Assembly: GCA_048500255.1 (NCBI GenBank)
Contig: JASNYH010000005.1
Location: 124,001-188,000 of the forward strand
DNA from: JAMHWF01 sp048500255
GTDB taxonomy: Bacteria; Pseudomonadota; Gammaproteobacteria; Burkholderiales; Burkholderiaceae_C
Direction: 5' to 3'
DNA length: 64,000 bases
In this document: one piece after another, positions 54,597 through 63,727 of the stretch
Numbering within the stretch: the stretch's first letter is position 1
Layout of the letters: each line of letters begins with the position of its first letter
The notes under the pieces: model-generated
Databases searched by the model: none
Told to the model about the DNA's origin: nothing
The model's input: only the letters and a program-made list of their open reading frames with translations
Position numbers and translations under genes: made by a program

Positions 54597-56605
54597 AGAA
54601 CGTCAACGCAGCGCAACTGGCCTTGCGCACAGAACCGATCTTGCTGGAGGTGCTGATGCAGCGCTTCCGGGCTGTAGCCGAGGAGATGGGCTATGCCCTG
54701 CAGCGGACTGGCTACACCGCGTTCGTGAACGAGACCGCCGACCTGGGCGTTGCGCTGGTCACGCCCGAGGGCGAGATTTTCGGCTACCCCGTCTCGATCG
54801 GCATCTCGATGTTCGCCAACCTCGACTTCGGCGCCGTCATCCGATCGATGAACAGCTACGACGAAGGGGATGTCGTCTTCTACAACGATCCGTACACCAC
54901 GGCGGGCGTAGCCTCGCACCTGCCGGACGTCAACATGCTTGCTCCCGTGTTCCACGGCGGCAACCTGGTGTGCTTCGCGTTTGCCTATGTCCACTCCACC
55001 GACATCGGCGGCAACGTGCCGGGCAGCCTGTCGCCGAGCCACCGGGAAGTTTTCCAGGAGGGTTTGCGCATCTCACCCGTCAAGCTCTACCGCAAGGGGG
55101 AGGTCAATGCGGACGTGCTGCGCTTGCTGCTGAACAACGTGCGTGTGCCGGCCGACAGCGCAGGCGACCTGATGGCGATGCGCACTGCGCTGCAGGTCGC
55201 GCAGCGGCGCATGAAGGAACTGGCGGATCGCTATGGCACCACCGCTTTGCGCGGTGCGATGCTCGATGCGCTCGACTACAGCGAACGGAGGGCGCGGCAG
55301 GTCATCGCCCGCATGCCAGACGGCACCTACCGATTCAGCGACTATCTCGACGACGATGTCGCATCGCTGCAGCCTATCAAGCTGTGCGCCGCCGTGACGA
55401 TCGAAGGCGACCGGCTGCACGTCGACTTCGCGGGCACCGAGGTGCAGGTTCCTTCCGCATTCAACATCTTCAGCTGCGGTCAGCCCCACCCCTGGCTGGT
55501 CTACAAGCTGATGTTCCTGCTGCTGACGCTGGAATCCGACATTCCCGTCAATGCCGGTCTGCTGCGCCCGGTGACGGTCTCGGTTCCGGAGGGCAGCATT
55601 CTCAACTGCCAATTCCCGGCGGCCGTGGGCTTGCGAACTACCACCGGCGTGCGGGTGCAGGATGCGATCTTCGGCGCGCTGGCTCAGGCCGTAGAGGGTC
55701 TGGTGCCGGCCTGCGGCGCCGGCACCATCGCGCCGGTCGTCTTCGCCGAGCGCGATGCGGGCGGTCGGCTCGTCGTGAACGTGCTCGAGCCGATGTCCGG
55801 CGGCACCGGCGCACATGCACAGGGCGACGGGCTCCATGCGCGGGACGTCGTCGATATCGCGAACCTGCGCAACAGCCCCATCGAGTCGGTAGAGCGAAAG
55901 GCGTCGGTGCGTGTGCGCGGCTATGGCCTGTTGACCGATTCGGCCGGTGCCGGGCGCTGGCGCGGGGGCTGTGGAACATTCCTCGAGTTCGAGGTGCTGG
56001 CATCTGAATGCACGGTGACGGCGCGGGGCATGGAACGCCACCGCTTCCGCCCCTGGGGCCAGGCCGGTGGGCACTGCGGCGCCGGAGGACGCGTGACACT
56101 AGAGCGGGCGCCGAGCGGCCAGCCTGAAGACATCGGCAAGATCGACCTGCTGAGCCTGCATCGCGGGGATGTCCTGCGCATCGAGATCGCAGGCGGCGGT
56201 GGCTATGGCGACCCGCTGCAGCGCGAGACGTGGCGCGTCACGGCAGATGTCCTCGACGGCTTCGTCAGCGAAGGCGCGGCGCACGAAGTCTATGGCGTGG
56301 TGATGCACGACGGCGAGGTCGATGAAACGGCGACTGCGCGCCTGCGCGACGAGAAGGCGAAAGCGGTGTCATCGATTTCGCGCTTCACCTTCGACTCGGC
56401 CCGGATGGCCTACGAGGCCGACTGGTCCGAGCGCGTCTGGCAGCGCTATGTCGAGCGCCTCTATGCGCTGCCGGCGACGGTGCGAGGCGAAGCCCGCGCA
56501 CGGGTGTGGCGGGCGCTCGAGGATCTTCGCAGCGCTGGCGGCGGACTCTCGCCTCAGGACGTGGACTCGGCATGCGACCGAATGGTCGCCCAACTCGGCG
56601 CCTGA
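54593..56605 (+). CDS. hyuB: Hydantoinase B/oxoprolinase family subunit
   Basis: 670 residues, overlapping hyuA by 4 bp. HyuB landmarks: ALQRTGYTAFVNETADLGVA, GDVVFYNDPYTTAGVASHLP, VHSTDIGGNVPGSLSP, GVRVQDAIFGALAQAV and GGGGYGDPLQRE. The C-terminal extension after GDP (about 100 residues) is longer than in simple hydantoinases. It forms a heteromeric ATP-dependent enzyme with HyuA. Following genes for an Asp/Glu-racemase-fold enzyme, a D-hydroxyacid dehydrogenase and an aldolase make a short pathway for a non-hydantoin substrate quite possible. Confidence 0.92.
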   Translation: MKNVNAAQLALRTEPILLEVLMQRFRAVAEEMGYALQRTGYTAFVNETADLGVALVTPEGEIFGYPVSIGISMFANLDFGAVIRSMNSYDEGDVVFYNDPYTTAGVASHLPDVNMLAPVFHGGNLVCFAFAYVHSTDIGGNVPGSLSPSHREVFQEGLRISPVKLYRKGEVNADVLRLLLNNVRVPADSAGDLMAMRTALQVAQRRMKELADRYGTTALRGAMLDALDYSERRARQVIARMPDGTYRFSDYLDDDVASLQPIKLCAAVTIEGDRLHVDFAGTEVQVPSAFNIFSCGQPHPWLVYKLMFLLLTLESDIPVNAGLLRPVTVSVPEGSILNCQFPAAVGLRTTTGVRVQDAIFGALAQAVEGLVPACGAGTIAPVVFAERDAGGRLVVNVLEPMSGGTGAHAQGDGLHARDVVDIANLRNSPIESVERKASVRVRGYGLLTDSAGAGRWRGGCGTFLEFEVLASECTVTARGMERHRFRPWGQAGGHCGAGGRVTLERAPSGQPEDIGKIDLLSLHRGDVLRIEIAGGGGYGDPLQRETWRVTADVLDGFVSEGAAHEVYGVVMHDGEVDETATARLRDEKAKAVSSISRFTFDSARMAYEADWSERVWQRYVERLYALPATVRGEARARVWRALEDLRSAGGGLSPQDVDSACDRMVAQLGA

Positions 56606-56610
56606 CCACG

Positions 56611-57345
56611 ATGCTTCCCCCCATCGACTACGGTACCTGGGGCCGGCTGGGCATCCTGCTGCCCTCCGGCAATACCGCTGCCGAGCCGCAGTTCTCGGCA
56701 GCGCGACCCGAAGGGCTCGCAATCCATTGGACACGACTGCCTCTGACGGGAAGCAGCGAGGCCCAGCTGCGGGCGATGGCCGACGGAGTGGAGGGCGGAG
56801 CCAAGCTGCTGCATGATGCACACGTTGGCCTGATCGCCTTCCATTGCACGGCTGTCAGTACCTGGGCACCGGAGCTCGAGGCGGAGATCCTGCAGCGCAT
56901 CACCGCGGCGTCGGGCTGCGACGCGGTGGCGACGTCCCAGGCGCTGGTGTCCGGGCTTCAGGCGTTGGGCGCACGCCGCATCGTGATGGTTTCGCCCTAC
57001 GTCGAGCACATCGCGCGCCGTGAGGAACGCTTTTTCGCCGAGTGTGGGTTCGACGTCTTGGCTTCGCACTTTCTTGGCATCGGCGACCCGCACGGGATGC
57101 TGGCCGTGCCACCGTTGCGATGGTTGGATTTGCTGCGGGCGTCGGCTGACGATCGGGCCGACGCCTATGTGCTCAGCTGCACCGCCGTTCGTGGCTGGGA
57201 GGCCGTAGACGAGGCGGAGGCCGCGTTGCAGCGACCCGTGATCACGAGCAACTCGGCGATGCTGTGGTACGCCTGTCGGCGCCTCGGGCATGCATCGGCA
57301 CTGCCGTCGTGCGGGCGACTCGGCGGCAGTGCGCTGCAGCGATGA
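56611..57345 (+). CDS. Asp/Glu racemase-superfamily protein (maleate isomerase/arylmalonate decarboxylase-like)
   Basis: 244 residues starting 5 bp after hyuB. N-terminal GRLGILLPSGNTAAEP is the maleate isomerase/arylmalonate decarboxylase opening. Both candidate active-site cysteines are present: Cys79 in AFHCTAVSTWAPE and Cys190 in LSCTAVRGWEAVDE. Two cysteines fit an isomerase or racemase; arylmalonate decarboxylase keeps only the second. It may epimerise or isomerise a product of the HyuAB reaction. Confidence 0.85.
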   Translation: MLPPIDYGTWGRLGILLPSGNTAAEPQFSAARPEGLAIHWTRLPLTGSSEAQLRAMADGVEGGAKLLHDAHVGLIAFHCTAVSTWAPELEAEILQRITAASGCDAVATSQALVSGLQALGARRIVMVSPYVEHIARREERFFAECGFDVLASHFLGIGDPHGMLAVPPLRWLDLLRASADDRADAYVLSCTAVRGWEAVDEAEAALQRPVITSNSAMLWYACRRLGHASALPSCGRLGGSALQR

Positions 57346-57417
57346 CGCCATGCGCCGCCTTCGCCGGGACGACATCGTCCGCCTGAATCCTCTTTCATCC
57401 ACTGACCGCCATCTTTC

Positions 57418-58464
57418 ATGAGCAGTCCATCATCCGGCGTCGCCCTCGTCACCTCAGACTTCATCCTCGACCCATGGCTCGACAAGATTGCCGACCAGCT
57501 GCGAGGCCGGGGCTTCGACGTGTTGCGGGGGCCACCCCAAAAGCCGCCGGCGAAAACCCGGTTCCAGGGCGAGGACCTCGACCGCTTCTTCGGCCGTTCC
57601 GATCTCGTCATCACGACGACGCGCACGATCATCAGCCGTGAGGCGCTGCAGGCGGCTTCACGGCTGCGGGCCGTGGTGTTTCCGACGATCGGCACGGAGT
57701 CGATCGACCTGCAGGCCGCCGACGAACTGGGCATCGCCGTGGCTCACGGCCCGACGCCGGAGAACTTCAACTCGATGGCAGAGTCGACGGTGCTGCTGAT
57801 GCTCGCGCTGCTGTACGACCTGCACGGCACCGAGCGCAACCTGCGGGAAAACCTGCCGCGGCCTCGCATGATGAAAGCCCGCATGCTGATGGGCAAGACG
57901 GTCGGGCTGATCGGCCTGGGTCGAATCGGACGCGGCGTGGTCGAGCGTCTGCGGACCTGGGGCGTGCGGTTCCTCGTGTCAGACCCCTACCTGCCGGCTG
58001 ATGCGCTGCCGCAGGGCGCACAGGCTGTCGACCTCGACACCCTCCTGGCCAGCAGCGACATCGTCAGCATCCACACCACGTTGACGGATGAGACGCGCCA
58101 CGTGATCAATGCGCGCACGCTGGCTCGGATGAAGCCCACGGCCTACCTCATCAACACGGCGCGTGGCGGGACGATCGACGAGTCCGCACTCGTCAAGGCG
58201 CTTGCCGAGCGGCGCATCGCCGGTGCCGCGCTGGATGCTTTCGAGCTGGAGCCCCTGCCGGCGGACCACCCGCTGCGCAGCCTGGATAACGTGATCCTCA
58301 CGCCGCACATGGTCGGACATACCCAGGAGATCTTCGATGCCATTCCCTCCGCTGCGATGGAGAACATCGACCGCCTGCTGCGCGGAGAGCCTCCGCTGTA
58401 CTTCCGCAACCCGCCGGTACTGGATCGCTGGCGCGCGCGGCTGGCCCGGCTGCCGCTGGCCTGA
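57418..58464 (+). CDS. D-isomer-specific 2-hydroxyacid dehydrogenase
   Basis: 348 residues. NAD domain with TVGLIGLGRIGRGVVERL, catalytic Arg in INTARGGTIDE, Glu in DAFELEPLP and His in ILTPHMVGHT. Residues SDPYL at the end of strand two favour NAD. It should interconvert a D-2-hydroxy acid and its 2-oxo acid. No clear ribosome binding site precedes the ATG, but gene spacing (72 bp) keeps it in the hyuAB operon. The substrate is unknown. Confidence 0.92.
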   Translation: MSSPSSGVALVTSDFILDPWLDKIADQLRGRGFDVLRGPPQKPPAKTRFQGEDLDRFFGRSDLVITTTRTIISREALQAASRLRAVVFPTIGTESIDLQAADELGIAVAHGPTPENFNSMAESTVLLMLALLYDLHGTERNLRENLPRPRMMKARMLMGKTVGLIGLGRIGRGVVERLRTWGVRFLVSDPYLPADALPQGAQAVDLDTLLASSDIVSIHTTLTDETRHVINARTLARMKPTAYLINTARGGTIDESALVKALAERRIAGAALDAFELEPLPADHPLRSLDNVILTPHMVGHTQEIFDAIPSAAMENIDRLLRGEPPLYFRNPPVLDRWRARLARLPLA

Positions 58465-58497
58465 GTCCGCGACGTCCCGCACGCTGAGGATGACACG

Positions 58498-59241
58498 ATG
58501 AATGAAGCGATGAACGCCGCACCTTCTCCGGGTCTGATCGACGACCTCGTCGATGCCAACCACATCCTGTTCCACCAAGGCGTCGTCGACGCGTTCGGCC
58601 ATGTCAGCGCGCGCCATGACGGCGACCCATCGCAGTTCCTGATGGCGCGCAATCTCGCCCCGGGATTGACGACGGCCGCGGACATCTTGGCCTATCACGT
58701 GGACACTGGCGAAGCTGTGCAACCGGATCCGCCGCGCTTGTATCTGGAGCGGTACATACACAGCGAAATCTATCGGCTGCGTCCCGATGTCATGGCCGTA
58801 GTGCACAACCACTCGCCGGCCGTGCTGCCATTCACCGTGTCTCGCCGGGCGCGCTTTCTGCCGGTGTGTCACATGTGCGGTTTTTTGGGCGCCGGCCCGC
58901 CGATCTTCGAGATTCGACAGCATGCCGGCGACGCAACCGACCTATTGATCCGCAACCGGGCGCTGGGTACCGCGCTGGCGAAGTCCCTTGGCTCGGGGCG
59001 CGTGATTCTCATGCGAGGCCATGGCTGTACGGTGATTGGCGAATCGGTGCGGATCGCCGTCTACAGGAGCGTCTACACCGAAGTCAACGCCAAGTTGCTT
59101 CAGCAGGCGTTGACGCTCGGTGATCCGGTCACGCTCACCGAGGGAGAGGCCGAGGCCGGCCGTGTGTCGAACGAGGGTCAGGTGCATCGCCCGTGGGAGT
59201 TGTGGCGCACGCAGGCCCGGGCAGCCCGGCAGGAACACTGA
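58498..59241 (+). CDS. Class II aldolase/adducin-family protein
   Basis: 247 residues after GAGGA. Zinc-binding and catalytic parts are visible: FGHVSARHDGD near the N-terminus, AVVHNHSPAVLPF with the first two histidines, and VILMRGHGCTVIGES with the third. The family includes sugar-phosphate aldolases and also decarboxylases such as 3,4-dihydroxyphthalate decarboxylase of Gram-positive phthalate pathways. It could cleave or decarboxylate the last intermediate of this operon, or act on a dihydroxyphthalate. Sequence alone does not choose between these. Confidence 0.9.
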   Translation: MNEAMNAAPSPGLIDDLVDANHILFHQGVVDAFGHVSARHDGDPSQFLMARNLAPGLTTAADILAYHVDTGEAVQPDPPRLYLERYIHSEIYRLRPDVMAVVHNHSPAVLPFTVSRRARFLPVCHMCGFLGAGPPIFEIRQHAGDATDLLIRNRALGTALAKSLGSGRVILMRGHGCTVIGESVRIAVYRSVYTEVNAKLLQQALTLGDPVTLTEGEAEAGRVSNEGQVHRPWELWRTQARAARQEH

Positions 59242-59385
59242 CGCGCAGCGGATTGCTGTCGGCTGCCGAGGCCTTGCTGCACGTCTCGTTCCTGTCCATC
59301 GTCATGGTTGGCCCGTGTGTTGCGCCGGGCAGCGAGTCGCTCGGATTAAGTCACACTATGCCTATCGGAAACCGACCTTGTCAGC

Positions 59386-60249
59386 ATGAACTTCAAGACT
59401 AACGAGACTCTGGAGATGGCCATGCAGCGCAACGTCCGCGACGCGCTGATGGAGGACGTCGGGTGTGGCGACTGGACCGCGATGCTCGTGCCGGGCGACC
59501 GGCGAGCTCGCGCACTCGTACTTGCCAAGGAGAGTGCCGTAGTGTGCGGCCGTCCCTGGTTCGACAGCTGCATCCTGAATCTGGACCCGGACGCATCGAT
59601 CGAGTGGTCCTGTGAGGAAGGTAGCGAGGTCTCTGCGGGAACGGTAGTTTGCCGCATCCATTCAGTCGCGAGGGCTCTGTTGAGCGCGGAGCGTGCAGCA
59701 TTGAACTTCCTGCAGATGATGTCGGGTGTAGCGGGCATCACTCGACGCTACGTCGAGGCGATCGACGGCGTGTCCCCGAATCCGCGAGGCTGTGCTTTGC
59801 TGGATACGCGCAAGACCCTCCCCGGGCTTCGCCAGGCGCAGAAGTACGCCGTGCGCATCGGCGGTGGACGGAACCACCGGATGGCGCTTTGGGACGGCAT
59901 CCTCGTCAAGGAGAACCACATCGCGGCCGCCGGGGGCATCGCCGCGGCCCTTGATGCTGCGCGTGCGCTGCGATCAGGCGTAGACATCCAGATCGAGGTA
60001 GAAAACCTCGACGAACTCCGTCAGGCGCTCGATGCGGGCGCCTTGAGTATCCTTCTCGATGACTTCTCGTTCGACGACATGAAGACCGCGGTCGCGCTGA
60101 ATGCCGGACGAGCCGAGCTTGAAGTCTCTGGTGGTGTTGACTTCGGAACCGTCCGTGCGATTGCTGCCACTGGTGTCGATCGAATCTCGATTGGCAAGCT
60201 GACCAAAGATGTGAAGTCTGTCGATCTGTCGATGCGGTTCGTGGAGTGA
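59386..60249 (+). CDS. nadC: NadC-like quinolinate phosphoribosyltransferase
   Basis: 287 residues with full NadC features: RNVRDALMEDVGCGDWTAML, AERAALNFLQMMSGVAGITR, the substrate segment LLDTRKTLPGLRQAQKYAV, GGGRNHRMALWDGILVKENH and the C-terminal EVSGGVDFGTVRAIAATGVD. It normally converts quinolinate and PRPP to nicotinate mononucleotide plus CO2. NadC genes usually sit with nadA/nadB; here it lies in a catabolic region. Phthalate is a close analogue of quinolinate and a known ligand of this enzyme, so a spare or resistant copy may protect NAD synthesis during phthalate growth. Confidence 0.9.
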   Translation: MNFKTNETLEMAMQRNVRDALMEDVGCGDWTAMLVPGDRRARALVLAKESAVVCGRPWFDSCILNLDPDASIEWSCEEGSEVSAGTVVCRIHSVARALLSAERAALNFLQMMSGVAGITRRYVEAIDGVSPNPRGCALLDTRKTLPGLRQAQKYAVRIGGGRNHRMALWDGILVKENHIAAAGGIAAALDAARALRSGVDIQIEVENLDELRQALDAGALSILLDDFSFDDMKTAVALNAGRAELEVSGGVDFGTVRAIAATGVDRISIGKLTKDVKSVDLSMRFVE

Positions 60250-60340
60250 CGAGCTTTTCGCTTGGCTCATCGGGATAGGCGGCTGGCTGACGGGACACGC
60301 GCATGGGGTAGGCGGTTACAGCCGATCGAGCTGAACGACA

Positions 60341-60805
60341 ATGCAACACATGATGCCGAAGCTGCCGCCCGATGTTGTAGCGTTCCTCGCTCAACACAAG
60401 GTCATGACGTTGGCCACGTATGGGCCGGACGGCCCCTGGGCATCTGCAGTGTTCTACGCCGAGGACAAGGATGGCCTCGTTTTTGTTTCGAAGCCCAGCA
60501 GTCGCCACGGACGCAACCTCGCAGATGCGAATCATTGCGCAGCTACGATCCAATCGGAAGTGGACGATTGGCGTGCGATTCGCGGCATCCAGCTTCAAGG
60601 TAGTGTCGAGTTGCTTGTTGACGACGTACTCTCAACAGCGCAGCAGCGCTACGGTGAGAAGTTTCCATTCGCGCGGCGGGGAGACGCGGTAAGCGCACTG
60701 CTGACTGCGCTTGCGAAGGTGCGCTGGTATCGGCTGCACGTCCGACGGCTCTGGTTCATCGACAACGCCCGCGGATTCGGCCACCGTCAATCCTTCGACG
60801 CGTGA
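60341..60805 (+). CDS. Pyridoxamine 5'-phosphate oxidase-like (PNPOx) family protein
   Basis: 154 residues of the split-barrel flavin-binding fold: VVAFLAQHKVMTLATYGPDG, PWASAVFYAEDKDGLVFVSK, then SRHGRNLADANHCAATI. This is the general pattern of small FMN-, F420- or heme-binding split-barrel proteins, not of true PdxH. ATG codons at 60341 and 60350 are both possible. It follows the nadC-like gene by 91 bp. No function can be assigned. Confidence 0.8.
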   Translation: MQHMMPKLPPDVVAFLAQHKVMTLATYGPDGPWASAVFYAEDKDGLVFVSKPSSRHGRNLADANHCAATIQSEVDDWRAIRGIQLQGSVELLVDDVLSTAQQRYGEKFPFARRGDAVSALLTALAKVRWYRLHVRRLWFIDNARGFGHRQSFDA

Positions 60806-60990
60806 TCACGTGCGAGACAGCAAGCGGCGGCTCGGATCAAGTGCTGCCGATCAGACTCCAAGTCTGGTGCGACGCAGCATGCGGGTATCCGCGATCATGA
60901 GTTAGCGCCGGCGCTCCCCTCGCACGACTGGACATGTGATTCGGTCGTCGGCACCATGAGCAACCAAGACACTCATGTTGCAGCACACCA

Positions 60991-61908
60991 ATGACTGATG
61001 CTCGAAGGCTCAAGCTGAACGACGTCGATCTCAATCTGCTGGTGGTCTTTCAGCAGCTCTTGCGTGATCGGCGCGTCTCCGCAGCCGCCGACGCCTTGCA
61101 GCTTTCGCAGCCGGCTGTCAGTTGCGCGCTGAACCGGTTACGCAAGGTTCTAGGCGACCAACTCTTTGTCCGGACATCGCGGGGAATGCAGCCGACCCCG
61201 TACGCAGAAGGACTAGCCGCGCCGCTGCTGGAAGCTCTGGGTGCTATTCAGGAGACGATCAACCAGCGAGCCTCCTTCGACCCGGCCACCAGCGACCGTC
61301 ATTTCACGGCTGCTCTGGCCGATGCTGGCGAGGTTTACTTTCTCCCGCCGTTGATCGGCATCATCGCGGGCGCGGCACCTGGCACCAGCCTCAGCGCGGT
61401 CAGCAATGCGAAAGAGACTTTGAAGGAGGACATGGAAGCCGGCAGGATCGACGTCGCGATCGGCCTCCTTCCCGAGTTGAAAACCGACATCTTCCAGCGT
61501 CGGCTCTTCACGCAACGCTATGTCTGCCTCTTCCGCAAGGGACATCGACTCGACGGTCCGGAGTTCGACGCCGATACCTTCGCCCGCGCCGACCACATTG
61601 TCGTCAACTCGGGTCGAGGGCACGTCATGATCAACGGGATGGTCGAGCGCGTCATCGGCCAGCGATCGGTCAAGCTGCGCACCGCCCACTTCTCGGCGCT
61701 TCCGCGCATTCTGCAGGCCACCGACTTGGTTGCGACCGTCCCCGAAAAGATTGCTGCATGTCTGGCGCCGGCCTTCGACCTGACGTTTACGCCGCACCCG
61801 CTCGAACTCCCGTCCTTCCAGATCAATCTGTTCTGGCACGCCAAGGCCAACCACGAGCCGGGCAACCGGTGGCTACGGACCTTGATCTTCGATAACTTCG
61901 TCGAGTAG
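60991..61908 (+). CDS. LysR-family transcriptional regulator (NodD/NahR-like subgroup)
   Basis: 305 residues with the HTH in LNDVDLNLLVVFQQLLRDRR and VSAAADALQLSQPAVSCALN. The effector domain resembles that of the regulator encoded at 23960 (shared WHAKANHEPGNRWLR-type ending). It is downstream of the hyuAB-nadC genes in the same orientation, so it has no divergent partner; an IS lies 65 bp after its stop. It is a candidate for control of any of the acid-degradation operons here. Confidence 0.92.
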   Translation: MTDARRLKLNDVDLNLLVVFQQLLRDRRVSAAADALQLSQPAVSCALNRLRKVLGDQLFVRTSRGMQPTPYAEGLAAPLLEALGAIQETINQRASFDPATSDRHFTAALADAGEVYFLPPLIGIIAGAAPGTSLSAVSNAKETLKEDMEAGRIDVAIGLLPELKTDIFQRRLFTQRYVCLFRKGHRLDGPEFDADTFARADHIVVNSGRGHVMINGMVERVIGQRSVKLRTAHFSALPRILQATDLVATVPEKIAACLAPAFDLTFTPHPLELPSFQINLFWHAKANHEPGNRWLRTLIFDNFVE

Positions 61909-61973
61909 ACCCTCTGGCTGCCAGCGTATGAGGCAGCGCTCGCTGAGTTCAAGACGGCTTCTCGGCACACTAG

Positions 61974-63138
61974 GGATGGTCTGAACAAGTCCACCGATGA
62001 TGCCGTGGCGCGTTGATTGATGCAAAGGAGCCTGCGCGATGAGCCAGATCAGTTTTGCGGACGCGGAGTACGCCGGCAAGCGGAAGAAGACGCGGCGCGA
62101 GGTGTTCCTCGAAGAGATGGATCTGGTGGTTCCGTGGAAGGTGCTGCTAAAGATCATTGAGCCGCACTACCCGGTGGCCGGCCGCGGCCGCAGGCCGTAC
62201 GCACTGGAATCGATGCTGCGGGTTCACCTGATGCAGAACTGGTTTGCGCTCAGCGACCCGGCGATGGAGGAGGCGCTGTACGAGATCGCTTCGCTTCGAG
62301 CCTTCGCTCGTCTGAGCCTGAACGAGCCGATTCCGGACGAGACGACGATCCTGAACTTCCGCCATCTGCTCGAAGCCAACGATCTGGCCGAGGACATCCT
62401 CAAAGCGATCAATGCGCTGCTGGCGCGCACGGGCCTGCTCTTGAAGCAAGGCAGCATCGTGGACGCCACCATCATCGCCGCGCCCAGTTCCACGAAGAAC
62501 GCCGAAGGTGAGCGCGACCCAGAGATGCACCAAACGAAGAAGGGCAACCAGTGGTTCTTCGGGATGAAGGCGCACATAGGGGTGGACGCCGACAGCGGCC
62601 TGGTGCACACGGTCACGACGACGGCGGCCAATGAAGCGGATGTCGAACAGGTAGCAGACCTGCTGCACGGGAAGGAAGAACAGGTGTGGGCCGACTCCGG
62701 CTACCGCGGAGCGCCGAGCCGTGTGGACCGAGAAGATCTGCAGTGGCACATCGCGGCTCGACCGAGCGACATCGCCAAGCTGCCCGACGGCAGGGCCAAG
62801 ACGAAGGTTCAGAAGGCAGAGCACCGCAAGGCCAGCGTCCGTGCGAAAGTGGAGCATCCCTTCCGTGTGATCAAGCGCCAGTTCGGCCTGGTGAAGGTGA
62901 GGTTCCGCGGGTTGGCCAAGAACACGGCGCACGTGGTGACCCTGTTCGCGCTGTCGAACCTGTGGATGGCGCGGAAGCAGTTGATGGCCTCCGTGGGAGC
63001 AGTCCGTCCGAAAGCAGCGTGAGGCGATGAAATGAGGCCGAAACCGCACGAAAACGTGAGCCGTAAGCGGAGCTGCCGGCTGAGGCGCCGACTTGATGCG
63101 CCGCGAGTGCGCGCGAATCGGCCTTGTTCAGACCTTCC
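61974..63138 (+). mobile_element. IS5-family insertion sequence, intact copy 2
   Basis: 1165 bp, bounded by GGATGGTCTGAACAA (61974-61988, one mismatch) and TTGTTCAGACCTTCC (63124-63138), with the target CTAG duplicated at 61970-61973 and 63139-63142. It is the same element as at 3637-4800 but in the opposite orientation and with a different target duplication, so each copy arrived independently. It carries one intact transposase gene. Confidence 0.93.
62039..63022 (+). CDS. IS5-family transposase
   Basis: A 327-residue DDE transposase, highly similar along its whole length to the one at 3752-4732 (for example GRGRRPYALESMLRVHLMQN, IPDETTILNFRHLLE and IVDATIIAAPSSTKN). The frame is intact. 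Divergence is spread evenly, so the two copies are not a very recent duplication. Confidence 0.95.
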   Translation: MSQISFADAEYAGKRKKTRREVFLEEMDLVVPWKVLLKIIEPHYPVAGRGRRPYALESMLRVHLMQNWFALSDPAMEEALYEIASLRAFARLSLNEPIPDETTILNFRHLLEANDLAEDILKAINALLARTGLLLKQGSIVDATIIAAPSSTKNAEGERDPEMHQTKKGNQWFFGMKAHIGVDADSGLVHTVTTTAANEADVEQVADLLHGKEEQVWADSGYRGAPSRVDREDLQWHIAARPSDIAKLPDGRAKTKVQKAEHRKASVRAKVEHPFRVIKRQFGLVKVRFRGLAKNTAHVVTLFALSNLWMARKQLMASVGAVRPKAA

Positions 63139-63187
63139 CTAGGTGCCGGGGGGCACCTGCAGTGCCCCTGGTTGCTGCCGCCCCGGG

Positions 63188-63709
63188 TCAGGCGAGGCCG
63201 ATGCGCCTGACCTGCAGCGAGAAGGCTCCCTCCTGCCGGTCGGCAATGAGCAGGCCGACCTGGCGGATGCGCGCGGGGTCCAGGGGCGGCGCCCCTGGCA
63301 CTGCGCCCCCACGGAAACTGGGGCGGAAGTCTGCGAGCGGGATGCGGAGGGTCTGCCAGCCTTCTGCAGCCGGTGCGAAGCCGGCCTGGTAGCTGACGCC
63401 GTCGAACGCGTCGTCGGTCAGGAGGCTGAGCTTGTAGCGCCTGCCATCACCGCGGGCTTCGATGACGCAGGCCGTCGCGTCGGCATCGCCGAGCGTCCCC
63501 GGGCAGCACCGCACCGACGCGAAACCGCCGTTGCGCTCGAGCGATACGTGTCCTTCGAAGACGCCGTGCCCCTCGGGGAGATGGCGCAGGCGGCTCTGCG
63601 AGACGCCACCCATCACGCGATCGTCGATCGCGGTCCAGCAGGCGGCCGCCGCGGGGTCGCTGAAGTCGACGAGGACGGTGGCTATCGGGCGCCTTGGCGC
63701 TGTGGGCAG
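63188..63709 (-). CDS. CIA30-like (complex I intermediate-associated protein 30 family) protein
   Basis: The protein reads VDFSDPAAAACWTAIDDRVMGGVSQSR (shown here only as landmarks VDFSDP and DDRVMGGVS), then GVFEGHVSLERNGGFASVRC, DGRRYKLSLLTDD and WQTLRIPLADFRPSFRG: a CIA30/galactose-binding-like jelly roll. Homology begins before the GTG at 63616, at about 63680, but between there and the upstream stop there is no ATG, GTG or TTG. A CTG at 63709 is the only possible early start. Either a non-standard start is used or the 5' end has been damaged. The preceding gene ends 18 bp upstream of that CTG. Confidence 0.65.
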   Translation of the reverse strand: MPTAPRRPIATVLVDFSDPAAAACWTAIDDRVMGGVSQSRLRHLPEGHGVFEGHVSLERNGGFASVRCCPGTLGDADATACVIEARGDGRRYKLSLLTDDAFDGVSYQAGFAPAAEGWQTLRIPLADFRPSFRGGAVPGAPPLDPARIRQVGLLIADRQEGAFSLQVRRIGLA

Positions 63710-63727
63710 ATAAGGCGCGGGGATCCG

